DNA of 64,000 bases from an uncultured Eubacteriales bacterium (GTDB taxonomy: Bacteria; Bacillota; Clostridia; Oscillospirales; CAG-272): the NCBI GenBank assembly GCA_934378145.1, contig CAKXXW010000002.1, forward strand, positions 52,596-116,595. Reading direction: 5' to 3'. This document shows positions 34,569 to 43,126 of the stretch, one piece after another. The position numbers and the translations under genes are program-made. A model generated the notes under the pieces. That model searched no databases and was not told the DNA's origin. It saw nothing but the letters and a program-made list of their open reading frames with translations. Numbering within the stretch: the stretch's first letter is position 1; each line of letters opens with the position of its first letter.

Positions 34569-35567
34569 ATGAAAAACAGGACATTCGTCAGATATTGGTT
34601 GTTTTCGCTTATCGGGGTATTTGCCGCATCATTCTATCCGCTGTATATGGGAATATCGGTAGTGTCCGATATGATCCGCTACGGCACGGTATATGCAAAT
34701 AACTATCCGAAGTACATTATTCCGTACACGCCGATCGCAGTCGCGATGATCATCGGCGTGGCGCTTATCCCTCTGTTTGAAAAGGTATTCAGAAAATATG
34801 CCTTTTTAGCCGGATCCGCCGTATCGGCGGGAGTCTTCTTCTCCGCCGAGATGATCCTTGAAAACTCGGTTACTGTTACCACCGAACATACATTGAACAG
34901 CGCTTTTGCAACGCTTGAAGATTGGCAGATGTATATGTGCTATACATCTCCGAGACAGTTTGAAGACAGAACGTGGACAGAGGTCAATGTTCTGATGGGC
35001 GAATATTCCCCAGCTTTCAAACTCCATTTTTATCTTATCTCGATAATGATTCTTCTGTCGTTTATGAACTGCTTTTACGGATTTGCGCGGATGATACAAA
35101 GCAAGGACAAAAGTCGGCAAAGATCACTGATAATTCAGTCGGCAACAGCCCTTTCCTTCCTCGGGATGTGCATATGGGCATGCTTTACGGCATTTTACCG
35201 CGACGGACATATCCTGGTCTCGACGGTATCTGCCGTTCTGATGATAGTGTTTTTCACTCTGCTCGGCGTAACGGCCGGAGTATTTGCTTCATCATTCCTT
35301 CAACGGCGCAAAGCGGGGCTTTCGATCGCATTACCATCCTGCATTGCATCACTAATAACGCTTCTAATGTATATCGGTGAAATGGTTCTTCTCAGCGGAC
35401 ACCTATACCGTTTCGGAAACAGCTTCCTTTTCCGCGGATTGCCGGGGATCGTGCTTGCCCCCGTCGATATTGCCGTAATATTGCTGTCGGGAGGCATCAC
35501 CGCACTTATTTCTTTCCTTGTCAGACCTAAAGAAACCTTGAACGCAGAGGATAACCGAATCCAATGA
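34569..35567 (+). CDS. Multi-pass membrane protein in a BlaI/BlaR operon, unknown
   Basis: A 332-residue protein with about eight hydrophobic helices. An external loop at about 95-135 (TTEHTLNSAFATLEDWQMYMC) contains the only long hydrophilic stretch. AAAGGAGG precedes the ATG 15 bases after the blaR-like stop, so it is the output gene of this BlaI/BlaR operon. I recognise no family; a transporter or envelope-stress protein is possible. Confidence 0.75.
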   Translation: MKNRTFVRYWLFSLIGVFAASFYPLYMGISVVSDMIRYGTVYANNYPKYIIPYTPIAVAMIIGVALIPLFEKVFRKYAFLAGSAVSAGVFFSAEMILENSVTVTTEHTLNSAFATLEDWQMYMCYTSPRQFEDRTWTEVNVLMGEYSPAFKLHFYLISIMILLSFMNCFYGFARMIQSKDKSRQRSLIIQSATALSFLGMCIWACFTAFYRDGHILVSTVSAVLMIVFFTLLGVTAGVFASSFLQRRKAGLSIALPSCIASLITLLMYIGEMVLLSGHLYRFGNSFLFRGLPGIVLAPVDIAVILLSGGITALISFLVRPKETLNAEDNRIQ

Positions 35568-35605
35568 AAAAACTTCCGCCGGATTTTTTCGGCGGGAGTT
35601 TTTTG
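35567..35605 (+). terminator. Terminator of the blaI operon
   Basis: 15-bp stem AAAAAACTTCCGCCG / CGGCGGGAGTTTTTT (one T-G) and T tract, starting at the stop codon. Confidence 0.88.
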
Positions 35606-35607
35606 CC

Positions 35608-35636
35608 TTGAAAACACGGTGAAAATGTGGTATAAT
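35608..35636 (+). promoter_or_regulatory. Promoter of the GNAT-araB operon
   Basis: TTGAAA, 17-base spacer, TATAAT, 29 bases before the start at 35666. Confidence 0.75.
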
Positions 35637-35665
35637 ATTAGTATAAATACAAAACAGGAGCCATT

Positions 35666-36190
35666 ATGAACACCGAAAGGATAACCGACGCAGGTCACAG
35701 ATTGTACCGCGAAGCTATGGAGCTTTACCGGATAAGCTTTCCGCCCCATGAGCAGCGCGAGGCGGAGTCTCAGGCGAAGATCCTCGGACTTGACGCCTAT
35801 CATTGTGACGCGGTCTGTGACGACGGAAATTTCATAGGGGAAATACTTTATTGGGAAGTAAACGGCTTTCTTTACATTGAACACTTCTGTATCCTTCCCG
35901 AAATGCGCAACCGCCGCTACGGTCAAAGGATACTGACTTCCTTAAGCGAAAACCCGATGATCCTTGAAATAGATCCACCGACCGATGAAATATCGTTAAG
36001 AAGAAAAGGGTTTTACGAGCGTTGCGGATTCAAAGAAAACGGCTACCGTCACATCCATCCGCCCTATCACAGAGGAAACAGCGGTCACGAACTCGTTATA
36101 ATGAGTTCGCCGAATGTCCTGACGCCGGAGGAATTTGACGCCTTCAGCTTTTTCCTTAAAAATACGGTCATGAAGGACGCCTATATATGA
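35666..36190 (+). CDS. GNAT-family N-acetyltransferase
   Basis: A 174-residue acetyltransferase. The acetyl-CoA loop is PEMRNRRYGQRIL (about 86-98), and GFYERCGF closes the fold. It overlaps or abuts araB, depending on the araB start, but no functional link with sugar metabolism is evident. Substrate unknown. Confidence 0.85.
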   Translation: MNTERITDAGHRLYREAMELYRISFPPHEQREAESQAKILGLDAYHCDAVCDDGNFIGEILYWEVNGFLYIEHFCILPEMRNRRYGQRILTSLSENPMILEIDPPTDEISLRRKGFYERCGFKENGYRHIHPPYHRGNSGHELVIMSSPNVLTPEEFDAFSFFLKNTVMKDAYI

Positions 36191-36216
36191 TATTCAGCAT
36201 GAGGAAAAAACGAGCT

Positions 36217-37875
36217 ATGAGCATAAGACGATATACGATAGGCCTTGACTACGGCTCGCTGTCATGCCGCGGCGTGCTTGCCGACACAGGCGACGGGAGA
36301 ATACTTGCCGAGGTCGAATTTCCCTACCCTCACGGTGTCTTTTACGACGGTCTGCCCGACGGCACCCGGCTCCCGCCGCTCTGGGCATTGCAGCATCCGG
36401 AGGATTACCGCGCCGCATTCCTTGAAATAATCCCGAGGCTGATAAGGGACAGCAATGTTCTGCCCGAAGAGATCGTCGGGATCTGCCTTGACACCACGGC
36501 AAGCACTGTCGTCGCGGTCGACAAAAACCTTGAGCCGCTCTGCAACCTTCCCGAAATGAGCGGCGAAAAGCACGCCTACGCGAAAATGTGGAAGCATCAC
36601 GCCGCGAATCCCGAAGCTGACGAGCTGACCGAGGACGCAAAAAATATTCCTGCTCTGCTCCGCTACGGCGGACGCTTCGGCGCGGAATTCATGCTTCCGA
36701 AAGTCCTCGAAACACTTCACGGCGCACCGGAGGTATTCCAAAAAGCCGAGACCTTTTTTGAGTACGGCGACTGGCTTTGCAGCCTTTTAACGGGTCACGA
36801 GGTCAGAAGCGGCACATACCTCACCTGCAAATCGCTCTGGACGCCCGAGGACGGTTATCCGAAGGGCGGAGCCTTTGATCTTATCACCGGCAAGCTGGCT
36901 TTTCACGGAGGTGCCGAGCCTTACATAGCGTGGCCGGGTGAGAGCATCGGCACTGTATGCCCCGAAATGGCAAAAAGGCTCGGACTCAGCGAAAAGACCG
37001 TCGTTTCGGCGCCTCAGATGGACGGATACGCGGGACTCCCCGGGAGCGGGATCTCGCGTGACGGAGAGCTTGCCATGGTACTCGGAACATCGAACAGCTA
37101 CCTGCTCCTTGACCGCAAAACGGAATTTCCTTCCGGCATCTGCGCCGCCGTCCCCGACAATATCGTAAAAGGCTACACGGGGTACGCCGCGGGACAGGCA
37201 AGCGCCGGAGACACCCTTCGCTGGTTCATAGAAAACTGCGTCCCCGCAAGCTACGAAAGCGCCGCGAAGGAAAACGGTATGGGGCTTCATTCCTACCTTA
37301 CCTCGCTTGCCGGAAAAAAGTCGCCCGGCGAGAGCGGGCTTCTCGCGCTCGAATGGCTGAACGGAAACAAATCGGTTCTGAACGATCCTTCCCTTTCGGG
37401 TGCGATCGTCGGACTGACGCTCACCACAAAGCCCGAGGACATATACCGCGCGCTGATCGAGGCTACGGCTTTCGGATGCCGCAGGATACTTTCCATGTTC
37501 GCCGAGAGCGGGATAGGGATCGACCGCATCGTCGCCAGCGGCGGTGTGGCTCTCAAAAACCCGATGCTCATGCAGATATATTCCGACATTCTCGAAAAAA
37601 AGATAGAAGTCAGTCCCTGCCGTCAGGCGGCAGCTCTCGGCTCGTGCATCTTCGCCGCGGTCGCGGCGGGAGTGTACGGAAGCGTCGGCGATGCGGTACG
37701 CGCTATGGCTGTGCAGCCGAGCCTTGTCTACTCGCCGCGCGAAAAGGAAAGCCTGATATACGATGAAATGTACCGCGATTACCTTTGCCTTCACGACAAC
37801 TTCGGCATTGCCGACAGCGCACTGATGCACCGTCTGAATTTGCGGAAGAACGCTTACCTAAAAAAGGAGCAATAA
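36217..37875 (+). CDS. araB: Ribulokinase (FGGY family)
   Basis: Phosphorylates L-ribulose to L-ribulose-5-phosphate with ATP. The 552 residues contain TIGLDYGSLSCRG (phosphate-binding loop), CLDTTASTVVAVD, the FGGY-type QMDGYAGLPGSG and ASGGVALKNPMLMQI adenosine-binding region, matching AraB in length and motif order. I choose 36217 because the family begins a few residues before the TIGxDYG motif; an ATG at 36187 overlapping the GNAT stop is also possible. No araA or araD is adjacent, so the arabinose pathway would be completed elsewhere. Confidence 0.92.
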   Translation: MSIRRYTIGLDYGSLSCRGVLADTGDGRILAEVEFPYPHGVFYDGLPDGTRLPPLWALQHPEDYRAAFLEIIPRLIRDSNVLPEEIVGICLDTTASTVVAVDKNLEPLCNLPEMSGEKHAYAKMWKHHAANPEADELTEDAKNIPALLRYGGRFGAEFMLPKVLETLHGAPEVFQKAETFFEYGDWLCSLLTGHEVRSGTYLTCKSLWTPEDGYPKGGAFDLITGKLAFHGGAEPYIAWPGESIGTVCPEMAKRLGLSEKTVVSAPQMDGYAGLPGSGISRDGELAMVLGTSNSYLLLDRKTEFPSGICAAVPDNIVKGYTGYAAGQASAGDTLRWFIENCVPASYESAAKENGMGLHSYLTSLAGKKSPGESGLLALEWLNGNKSVLNDPSLSGAIVGLTLTTKPEDIYRALIEATAFGCRRILSMFAESGIGIDRIVASGGVALKNPMLMQIYSDILEKKIEVSPCRQAAALGSCIFAAVAAGVYGSVGDAVRAMAVQPSLVYSPREKESLIYDEMYRDYLCLHDNFGIADSALMHRLNLRKNAYLKKEQ

Positions 37876-37878
37876 ACT

Positions 37879-38766
37879 ATGCGTGCCATAAGGATCACGA
37901 CCGCGCTGCTTGCGGTAATACTCTGCCTCACTGCGATATCCTGTTCATACGAAATATACTACCCCGGACAGGTCGAACCGGGCTATTGGGTCTCCGAGGA
38001 CGAAAGCATCTGCTTCTGGTTTCCCGCCGAAGCCGGCATCGGAAAAGCTCAGGGCGTTATGCTCGTCGGAAATGCGCTCAAAACCGATCTGACCCTCGAA
38101 TGGAGCAAAAACGGCAGGGTCAGCGTCAATGCAGAATACGGGCTCAGCTTCTCCGCCGACACCGTAACGGACAAGGACAGCCGCACCTGCACATTCTCTG
38201 TCACCTCACAGTCGTCAAAGCTGAATCTCGGCGAAAAGATCACCTTCACACCCCGGGACAAAATGCCGACGCTCTTATCGGAGCCGTTCAAACCCGAGAA
38301 CACCTCGCTCGATCTCTGGATGCTTCAGGACACTGAAAAACTCGATCTTTCGGAATACGAGAGCATCCCCGGCTGGTTCGGTGCCGAGGAGATCTACGGA
38401 AAGGGCTACGAGCCGATATTGGTCGACGGAGAGGGCTTGACAGATCCCGAGTATTGCGTAAAATACCTCATCTCCGCGTGGCCCGACTATTCAGACGGCG
38501 GCGAATTCGTTACGCATATAACCATCACCGACCCGAAGGTGACATTCTTCGGGCTTACGATCGAATCCTCGCCAAAGGAATTTGACCGCGTACTCAAAGA
38601 AAAGGGCTTTACGCATTGGGAAACCTCCGAAATGCTCGACCCCGGCACGGAATACAAGGAAGTATGGGACAACGGGCTTTACGACATCACTCTTTCGAAG
38701 GAAAACGGGAAGTGCTTAGTCACCATCTATGCCCCTGTCACGAACCGCAACGGAATAATGTTCTGA
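37879..38766 (+). CDS. Lipoprotein of unknown function
   Basis: A 295-residue protein with a signal peptide and a lipobox-like AISC (Cys22). The rest is soluble and beta-rich with no recognised domain; YWVSEDESICFWF and the later KEFDRVLKEKGFTHWE stand out. It starts 3 bases after araB and is likely cotranscribed. Confidence 0.7.
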   Translation: MRAIRITTALLAVILCLTAISCSYEIYYPGQVEPGYWVSEDESICFWFPAEAGIGKAQGVMLVGNALKTDLTLEWSKNGRVSVNAEYGLSFSADTVTDKDSRTCTFSVTSQSSKLNLGEKITFTPRDKMPTLLSEPFKPENTSLDLWMLQDTEKLDLSEYESIPGWFGAEEIYGKGYEPILVDGEGLTDPEYCVKYLISAWPDYSDGGEFVTHITITDPKVTFFGLTIESSPKEFDRVLKEKGFTHWETSEMLDPGTEYKEVWDNGLYDITLSKENGKCLVTIYAPVTNRNGIMF

Positions 38767-38793
38767 AACGCGGAAAAGACTTCCGCTTTCCTG

Positions 38794-38822
38794 TTGACAA
38801 AAGCACCGCGATGCTTTATAAT
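38794..38822 (+). promoter_or_regulatory. SigA promoter of the kinase gene
   Basis: TTGACA, 17-base spacer, TATAAT, 44 bases before the start at 38866. Confidence 0.78.
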
Positions 38823-38865
38823 TTCAGTTGTTTAATTTTCTGATTTTTCGGGGAGGACTGACAAA

Positions 38866-39417
38866 ATGTCAAACAAACTTATCGCCATCGTCGGAATGTG
38901 CGGAGCCGGAAAGAGCGACGCGACGCAGTGGTTTTGCGAAAGAGGCTGGCAGAAGGTCTATTTCGGCGGGGTCACTATGGAAGAGCTTAAGAAAAAGGGA
39001 CTTCCCGTCACGCCCGACAATGAGAAGACAGAGCGCGAAAGGCTTCGCCGCGAGCTTGGAATGGGAGCCTTTGCGATCCTCCTCTCCGACACGATAAAGG
39101 AAAAGCTCAGCGTCGGCAATGTGGTGCTTGACGGGCTTTATTCCTGGTCGGAATACAAATACATTTACGAAAACATTTCGAGCGATATAAAGCTCGTTGC
39201 GGTGATCGCCGACAGCGGGCTTCGTTACAGCCGCCTTTCGGGGCGACCGGTACGCCCGCTCACAGCCGAGCAGGCGAGAAAGCGCGACATTGCCGAGATA
39301 GAGAATCTTGAAAAAGGCGGACCTATCGCCGCCGCCGATCATTTTATCGACAACAACGGCAACTACGAGCAGTTCCGCGCCTCGGTCGAGGCTCTGATAG
39401 ACAGGCTTGAAAAATAA
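38866..39417 (+). CDS. P-loop nucleoside/nucleotide kinase-like protein (UPF0200/dephospho-CoA kinase-like)
   Basis: A 183-residue P-loop protein with GMCGAGKS at 10-17, then YFGGVTMEELKKKG, a lid-like RERLRRELGMGA, VLDGLYSWSEY (Walker B) and RPVRPLTAEQARKRD. The plan resembles archaeal UPF0200 kinases and adenylate or dephospho-CoA kinases. A bona fide coaE is at 45260, so this is not the main CoA enzyme. The acceptor substrate is unknown. Confidence 0.8.
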   Translation: MSNKLIAIVGMCGAGKSDATQWFCERGWQKVYFGGVTMEELKKKGLPVTPDNEKTERERLRRELGMGAFAILLSDTIKEKLSVGNVVLDGLYSWSEYKYIYENISSDIKLVAVIADSGLRYSRLSGRPVRPLTAEQARKRDIAEIENLEKGGPIAAADHFIDNNGNYEQFRASVEALIDRLEK

Positions 39418-39421
39418 AGAG

Positions 39422-39460
39422 ATCTCCCGCAGGGCGAATGTAACCCTGCGGGAGATTTTC
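39422..39460 (+). terminator. Terminator of the kinase gene
   Basis: Perfect 13-bp stem ATCTCCCGCAGGG/CCCTGCGGGAGAT with a 9-base loop and a T run. Confidence 0.88.
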
Positions 39461-39474
39461 ATTTTCAGCGGTTG

Positions 39475-39654
39475 CAAAAGTTTGGATCAAGCCTTTTCAA
39501 AGGCTTGCAGGGTGCAGGGGCAGCGCCCCGCATCCCCCGTCGCCGCCCGCAGGCGGCGAAATCTCCTTTACGGCATTTTCTTTTTGCTTAGCTTTTTCTT
39601 TTGTGCCTTTTATAGGCAAAAGAAAAAGCGCCAAACGATTTCCGAGGGTGAACG
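39475..39654 (-). mobile_element. MITE-like palindromic element, copy 1 (minus orientation)
   Basis: Read on the minus strand it matches 57238-57415 over nearly its whole length. Shared blocks are GCTTTTTCTTTTGCCT, an A-rich AAAAGAAAAAGCTAAGC, GGAGATTTCGCCGCCTGCG and a terminal CAAGCCTTTGAAAAGGCTTG. No open reading frame. It lies in the convergent gap between the kinase gene and lgt. Confidence 0.7.
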
Positions 39655-39722
39655 CCCCTGTTTGCCAAAGGAGCGATTAAATTTTTTGTTTTTATACAGG
39701 ACGATTCTCTGCGTAAAGGCAT

Positions 39723-39872
39723 TGACGCTTTTTCTTTGCAGGTAGGACGCGCAAAGAAAAAGCTTTGCAAAAAGAAACGCGGCAAAGGAAAATTTCGCCG
39801 CCTGCGGGCGGCGACCAAAGGCTCTGCCTTTGGAAACCGCAAGCCTTTGAAAAGGCTTGACCTAAACTTGGT
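39723..39872 (+). mobile_element. MITE-like palindromic element, copy 2 (plus orientation, diverged)
   Basis: A diverged copy of the same element in the opposite orientation to copy 1: GACGCTTTTTCTTTGC, AAAGAAAAAGCTTTGC, AATTTCGCCGCCTGCGGGC and a terminal GCAAGCCTTTGAAAAGGCTTG. Together copies 1 and 2 make an imperfect inverted pair spanning about 400 bases. The remaining sequence of the 533-base gap (39418-39950) is the two terminators and an AT-rich middle. Confidence 0.62.
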
Positions 39873-39885
39873 GAAAATCAAAAGC

Positions 39886-39943
39886 AAAGACCTCCCCCCT
39901 TGGCAACGCCTTTCTTCCGGCATTGTTTTTGGGTGAGGTCTTT
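39886..39943 (-). terminator. Terminator hairpin of lgt with conserved interior
   Basis: AAAGACCTC/GAGGTCTTT outer stem. Read on the minus strand the interior is ACAATGCC-GG-AAGAAAGG-C-GTTG, shared with the hairpins at 57138-57195 and 57433-57489. Lies just after the stop at 39951. Confidence 0.75.
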
Positions 39944-39950
39944 ACTTTTC

Positions 39951-40763
39951 TTACTGCCCCTTCTCTTCCTTTTTCGGCTCTTCCGAAACGGTAATTACCG
40001 GCTCAAACACATTTCTGAATCTGATGTGGAAGAACAGCACCGCAAGTCCCGCGACTGCAAGCAAAATCGAAGTCATCTGCGAAGGCGAAAGCGCAATTCC
40101 GACGCTCCCGCGGTCGTCTCCGCGGAAAAATTCGATCACAAACCTTGCAATACCGTAAGCAACAAGGTAGATCTCAAAATTGTACTTATACGCCTTTACC
40201 TTCTTCAGAAGCAGGAACGACATTACTCCGAAAAGCAGAAGAAGGAATACCGCCTCGTAAAGCTGCGTCGGGTGTACCCTTTCGGCAACATTCGGGAACT
40301 TGACCGAGAATATTCCGTCATAGGGCTTGCCGTAGCAGCATCCCGCGAAGAAACACCCTACCCTTCCGAGCGCGTGTCCGATCGTTATGGCGCAGGGTAT
40401 CACGGGCAGCATCGGCGCAAGCTTTATCTTCAGCTTCTTCCGCACTATAAAATAGACCACAAGGAAAAACACCGCGCCGCCGATCAGACCGCCGATAAAG
40501 GTGATCCTCTGCCCGAAGTGGAATCCCTTCGACGGGTCCTCTATATAGTCGTAGACCGACTGGAAGAGCGCCGCCGAGAAAAATCCGAAGGCTATCGTTG
40601 CGATGCCGTCATAGAAGACGAAATCGGCGTATTTTGTCGGTATCCCAAGCCTTTTTGAGTAGAAATATATCACCATAAAGGCGCAGAAAACTCCGATCGC
40701 TATCATTACTCCGTACATATAGACCTTTATCGGTCCAAGCTCGATTATCGGATTCGGTAACAT
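39951..40763 (-). CDS. lgt: Prolipoprotein diacylglyceryl transferase
   Basis: A 270-residue Lgt with about seven helices: FIGGLIGGAV, HALGRVGCFFAGCCYG, HPTQLYEA, YGIARFVIEFFRGDDRG and SPSQMTS. It transfers diacylglycerol from phosphatidylglycerol to the lipobox cysteine of prelipoproteins, several of which are encoded in this window. Length is closer to canonical Lgt than the paralogue at 26222. It lies 16 bases downstream of an ABC-2 permease gene in the same operon. Confidence 0.85.
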   Translation of the reverse strand: MLPNPIIELGPIKVYMYGVMIAIGVFCAFMVIYFYSKRLGIPTKYADFVFYDGIATIAFGFFSAALFQSVYDYIEDPSKGFHFGQRITFIGGLIGGAVFFLVVYFIVRKKLKIKLAPMLPVIPCAITIGHALGRVGCFFAGCCYGKPYDGIFSVKFPNVAERVHPTQLYEAVFLLLLFGVMSFLLLKKVKAYKYNFEIYLVAYGIARFVIEFFRGDDRGSVGIALSPSQMTSILLAVAGLAVLFFHIRFRNVFEPVITVSEEPKKEEKGQ

Positions 40764-40779
40764 TGAAAACTCCTTTGTT

Positions 40780-42039
40780 TTATTTATTATTTTTCTTTTT
40801 TATAGCTTCGGTGAGCTTAAGTCTCTTTCCGTAGTGCATGACCGAGGCATTGTATATCCTTATCGAAACGGCAGCGACTATCACTATCGTGACGATAAGG
40901 ATCCCCGCCGACAGCAGTACCTGCCAGTCCGCGACCTCTCCGTTAAGCAGCACAAAGGGCATGATGAACGGCGCACTGAAGGGTATATACATCGAAAGGT
41001 TGACAAGGTAATCGTATGTCGTCCCCATGATCGCCGTAAAATAGCTGAGATAGAAGGCTCCCATCGAGATGAGCATGACCGGCATCATCGCCGCGTTAAG
41101 CTCGTCGAGTTTGTCTATCGTCGCGCCGCATACGGCGTTCATCATCGCGTAAAGCGTATATCCGAGGACAAAGAACAATATAATAAGGAAGACAGACCTC
41201 GGCGTAAACGATTCGAGCGAGAGCGCCGTTCCCATCACGGTAAAGTCCGCCGGTATCAGCAACTTCCAGCATATTGCCGTGAAAATGAGTATTCCGCCGA
41301 ACTGACAAAGCCCGAGTATCCCCATCCCGAGGCATTTGCCGATCAGGATATACGACGGCTTCGCGGAGACGATGAGCGTTTCCATGATCCTTGACGATTT
41401 TTCGCTCGCTACCGACGCCGCCACACCGTAGCCGTAATAGTAGACGGCAAAGAAGGTGAGCGTTATGAGAAGTATTCCGGCGGCATATCCCGAAAGAGTA
41501 AGCCCGCCCTCGGTATTGACCGAACATGGGATCTCACGCTGCGTGTCTTCGATCACATCGGATCCGACTCCCGCCTCCTCCATTACCCGCTTCGCGTAAA
41601 GACCGCTGAGTACGGATGTTATCTCATCGGAATGTGACGCCGCGCTGTTGAGGAAATCCTTCGCCGTAACCGTTATCGCCGGCTTTCCGTCCTCTCCGTT
41701 TGCCACAAGGATGAGCGCCGTCTTCGCATCGGAGGCTATGCCGGCAATTATTCTGTCCTTCTCTTCCGCCGTCGCGACCTTGAATTCGGTATCGGTCAGC
41801 TTCTCGGCGAGCAGAAGCTCCCCGCCGCTGAGCTTTCCCGTCTCATCTATATAGTAGCAGGTATAAAATCTGCCGGTAACTATATCCTCTATATTCCCTC
41901 CGGTGAAAGCAAGCAACACCCTCGGCACCGAGCAGGCTATAAGGATGAGCGCAAGTATTATCACCGTCGTTATTATGAAAGTCTTCTGCCTTGCTCCGTT
42001 TTTGAAGGTAAAGGCAAACACGCTGAAAATCTGCTTCAT
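40780..42039 (-). CDS. ABC-2-type exporter permease (NatB-like)
   Basis: A 419-residue permease: one N-terminal helix (about 17-40), a large extracytoplasmic domain (about 45-175), then five to six helices. This is the topology of NatB/YhaP-type Na+ or drug-export permeases (ABC2_membrane_3). The motif VASEKSSRIMETLIVS is characteristic. It overlaps the ATPase gene by 4 bases. Confidence 0.88.
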   Translation of the reverse strand: MKQIFSVFAFTFKNGARQKTFIITTVIILALILIACSVPRVLLAFTGGNIEDIVTGRFYTCYYIDETGKLSGGELLLAEKLTDTEFKVATAEEKDRIIAGIASDAKTALILVANGEDGKPAITVTAKDFLNSAASHSDEITSVLSGLYAKRVMEEAGVGSDVIEDTQREIPCSVNTEGGLTLSGYAAGILLITLTFFAVYYYGYGVAASVASEKSSRIMETLIVSAKPSYILIGKCLGMGILGLCQFGGILIFTAICWKLLIPADFTVMGTALSLESFTPRSVFLIILFFVLGYTLYAMMNAVCGATIDKLDELNAAMMPVMLISMGAFYLSYFTAIMGTTYDYLVNLSMYIPFSAPFIMPFVLLNGEVADWQVLLSAGILIVTIVIVAAVSIRIYNASVMHYGKRLKLTEAIKKKNNK

Positions 42040-42932
42040 ACGCTGCCCTCCGTCTTCTCTATGAATATTTCATTCAGCGACGGCTCGCGAAGCTCGTAAT
42101 GCGTCGGGAATATCCCCGCTCCTGTCAGCGCGGCGAGAAATTTATCTGCCTGTGCCTTGTCCCTGACGGCATATTCCGTGCCGTCGGCACGCTTTTCGCG
42201 AAGAGTCAGTCCGCACTTTGCCGCGACATCCGAAGTATCCTCCGCCGAATCGACGATCAGTCTCGTATGACCGTATCCCGCCTTTATCTCGCGCAGATTT
42301 CCCTCAAGCACTGTCTTTCCGCGGTGCAGAAGGATCAGATTTTCGCAGTATTTCTCGACCGTCGTCATCTGATGACTGCTCATAACGATATATTTTTTCG
42401 CGTCTATAAGCTCGCCGATCACCTGCCGCAGAAGCTCCGTATTCACGGGATCAAGTCCCGAAAAGGGTTCATCAAGGATTATGAGCTGCGGGTCGTGTAT
42501 GAGGGTCGCGACAAGCTGCACCTTCTGCTGATTGCCCTTAGAGAGCTTGTCGGCGTTCATCTGCCGGTACTCCGCGATCCCGAGTCTGTCGGTCCACTTC
42601 ATAGCGGAAGCAACGGCGTCCGCCTTGCTCATCTTCCGCAACATTCCGAAGTAGACGAGCTGTTCAAGCACCTGTACCTTGCCGTATATACCGCGTTCCT
42701 CGGGCATATAGCCGAAGCTCAGCGAATCACGGCTGATAGCCCTGCCGTTCCATTCCGAGCTTCCCGCGTCGGGTCGCATGATGCCGAGTATCATTCTTAT
42801 TGTGGTCGTTTTTCCGGCGCCGTTCGTACCGATAAGGCCGAAGACTCCGGGCGATTCCATCTCAAATCCGAGACGGTCGACCGCGACCTTCTCGCCGAAG
42901 CGTTTTGTGAGGTCCCTGACGACAAGCGACAT
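42036..42932 (-). CDS. ABC transporter ATP-binding protein (NatA-like)
   Basis: A 298-residue ATPase with Walker A GTNGAGKTT, signature LSKGNQQKV, Walker B LIILDEPFSGLDP and an H-loop in MSSHQM, plus a C-terminal DUF4162-like extension typical of NatA/YhaQ partners. Start at 42932 is fixed by AAAGGAG; a further upstream ATG lies close to the -10. First gene of an ABC-2 exporter operon that ends with lgt. Confidence 0.93.
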   Translation of the reverse strand: MSLVVRDLTKRFGEKVAVDRLGFEMESPGVFGLIGTNGAGKTTTIRMILGIMRPDAGSSEWNGRAISRDSLSFGYMPEERGIYGKVQVLEQLVYFGMLRKMSKADAVASAMKWTDRLGIAEYRQMNADKLSKGNQQKVQLVATLIHDPQLIILDEPFSGLDPVNTELLRQVIGELIDAKKYIVMSSHQMTTVEKYCENLILLHRGKTVLEGNLREIKAGYGHTRLIVDSAEDTSDVAAKCGLTLREKRADGTEYAVRDKAQADKFLAALTGAGIFPTHYELREPSLNEIFIEKTEGSV

Positions 42933-42964
42933 TCCGCCGATCTCCTTTCGCAAAGTTTTATATA

Positions 42965-42993
42965 ATTCTATCACAATATTGAGTTTTTTTCAA
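42965..42993 (-). promoter_or_regulatory. Promoter of the ABC-2/lgt operon
   Basis: TTGAAA, 17-base spacer, TAGAAT on the minus strand. Confidence 0.68.
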
Positions 42994-43066
42994 GAGGCTC
43001 CCGAAAATTCGCCGCCACGCATAATATCAAAAAAACTTTCTCTGTGCAAAACGGCGAATTTGTGAG

Positions 43067-43095
43067 TTGACATTGCCTTCCATTTGAGGTAAAAT
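43067..43095 (+). promoter_or_regulatory. Promoter of the degV-like gene
   Basis: TTGACA, 17-base spacer, TAAAAT, 31 bases before the start. Confidence 0.75.
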
Positions 43096-43126
43096 ACATT
43101 CATAACCGTCTTTATCAGGAGGAATT

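Noticed and set aside
27405..35600. Complete integrative element or prophage at tRNA-Trp
   Set aside because: No integrase, relaxase, phage gene or repeated tRNA 3' end was found, so only an accessory stretch is claimed.
36187..36216. Upstream ATG as the araB start
   Set aside because: Possible by ATGA coupling, but it adds ten residues (MIFSMRKKRA) not seen in ribulokinases; the start at 36217 fits the family better.
39661..39720. Small ORFs within the repeat gap at 39418-39950
   Set aside because: Frames through the palindromic repeats have no ribosome sites and biased, low-complexity products.
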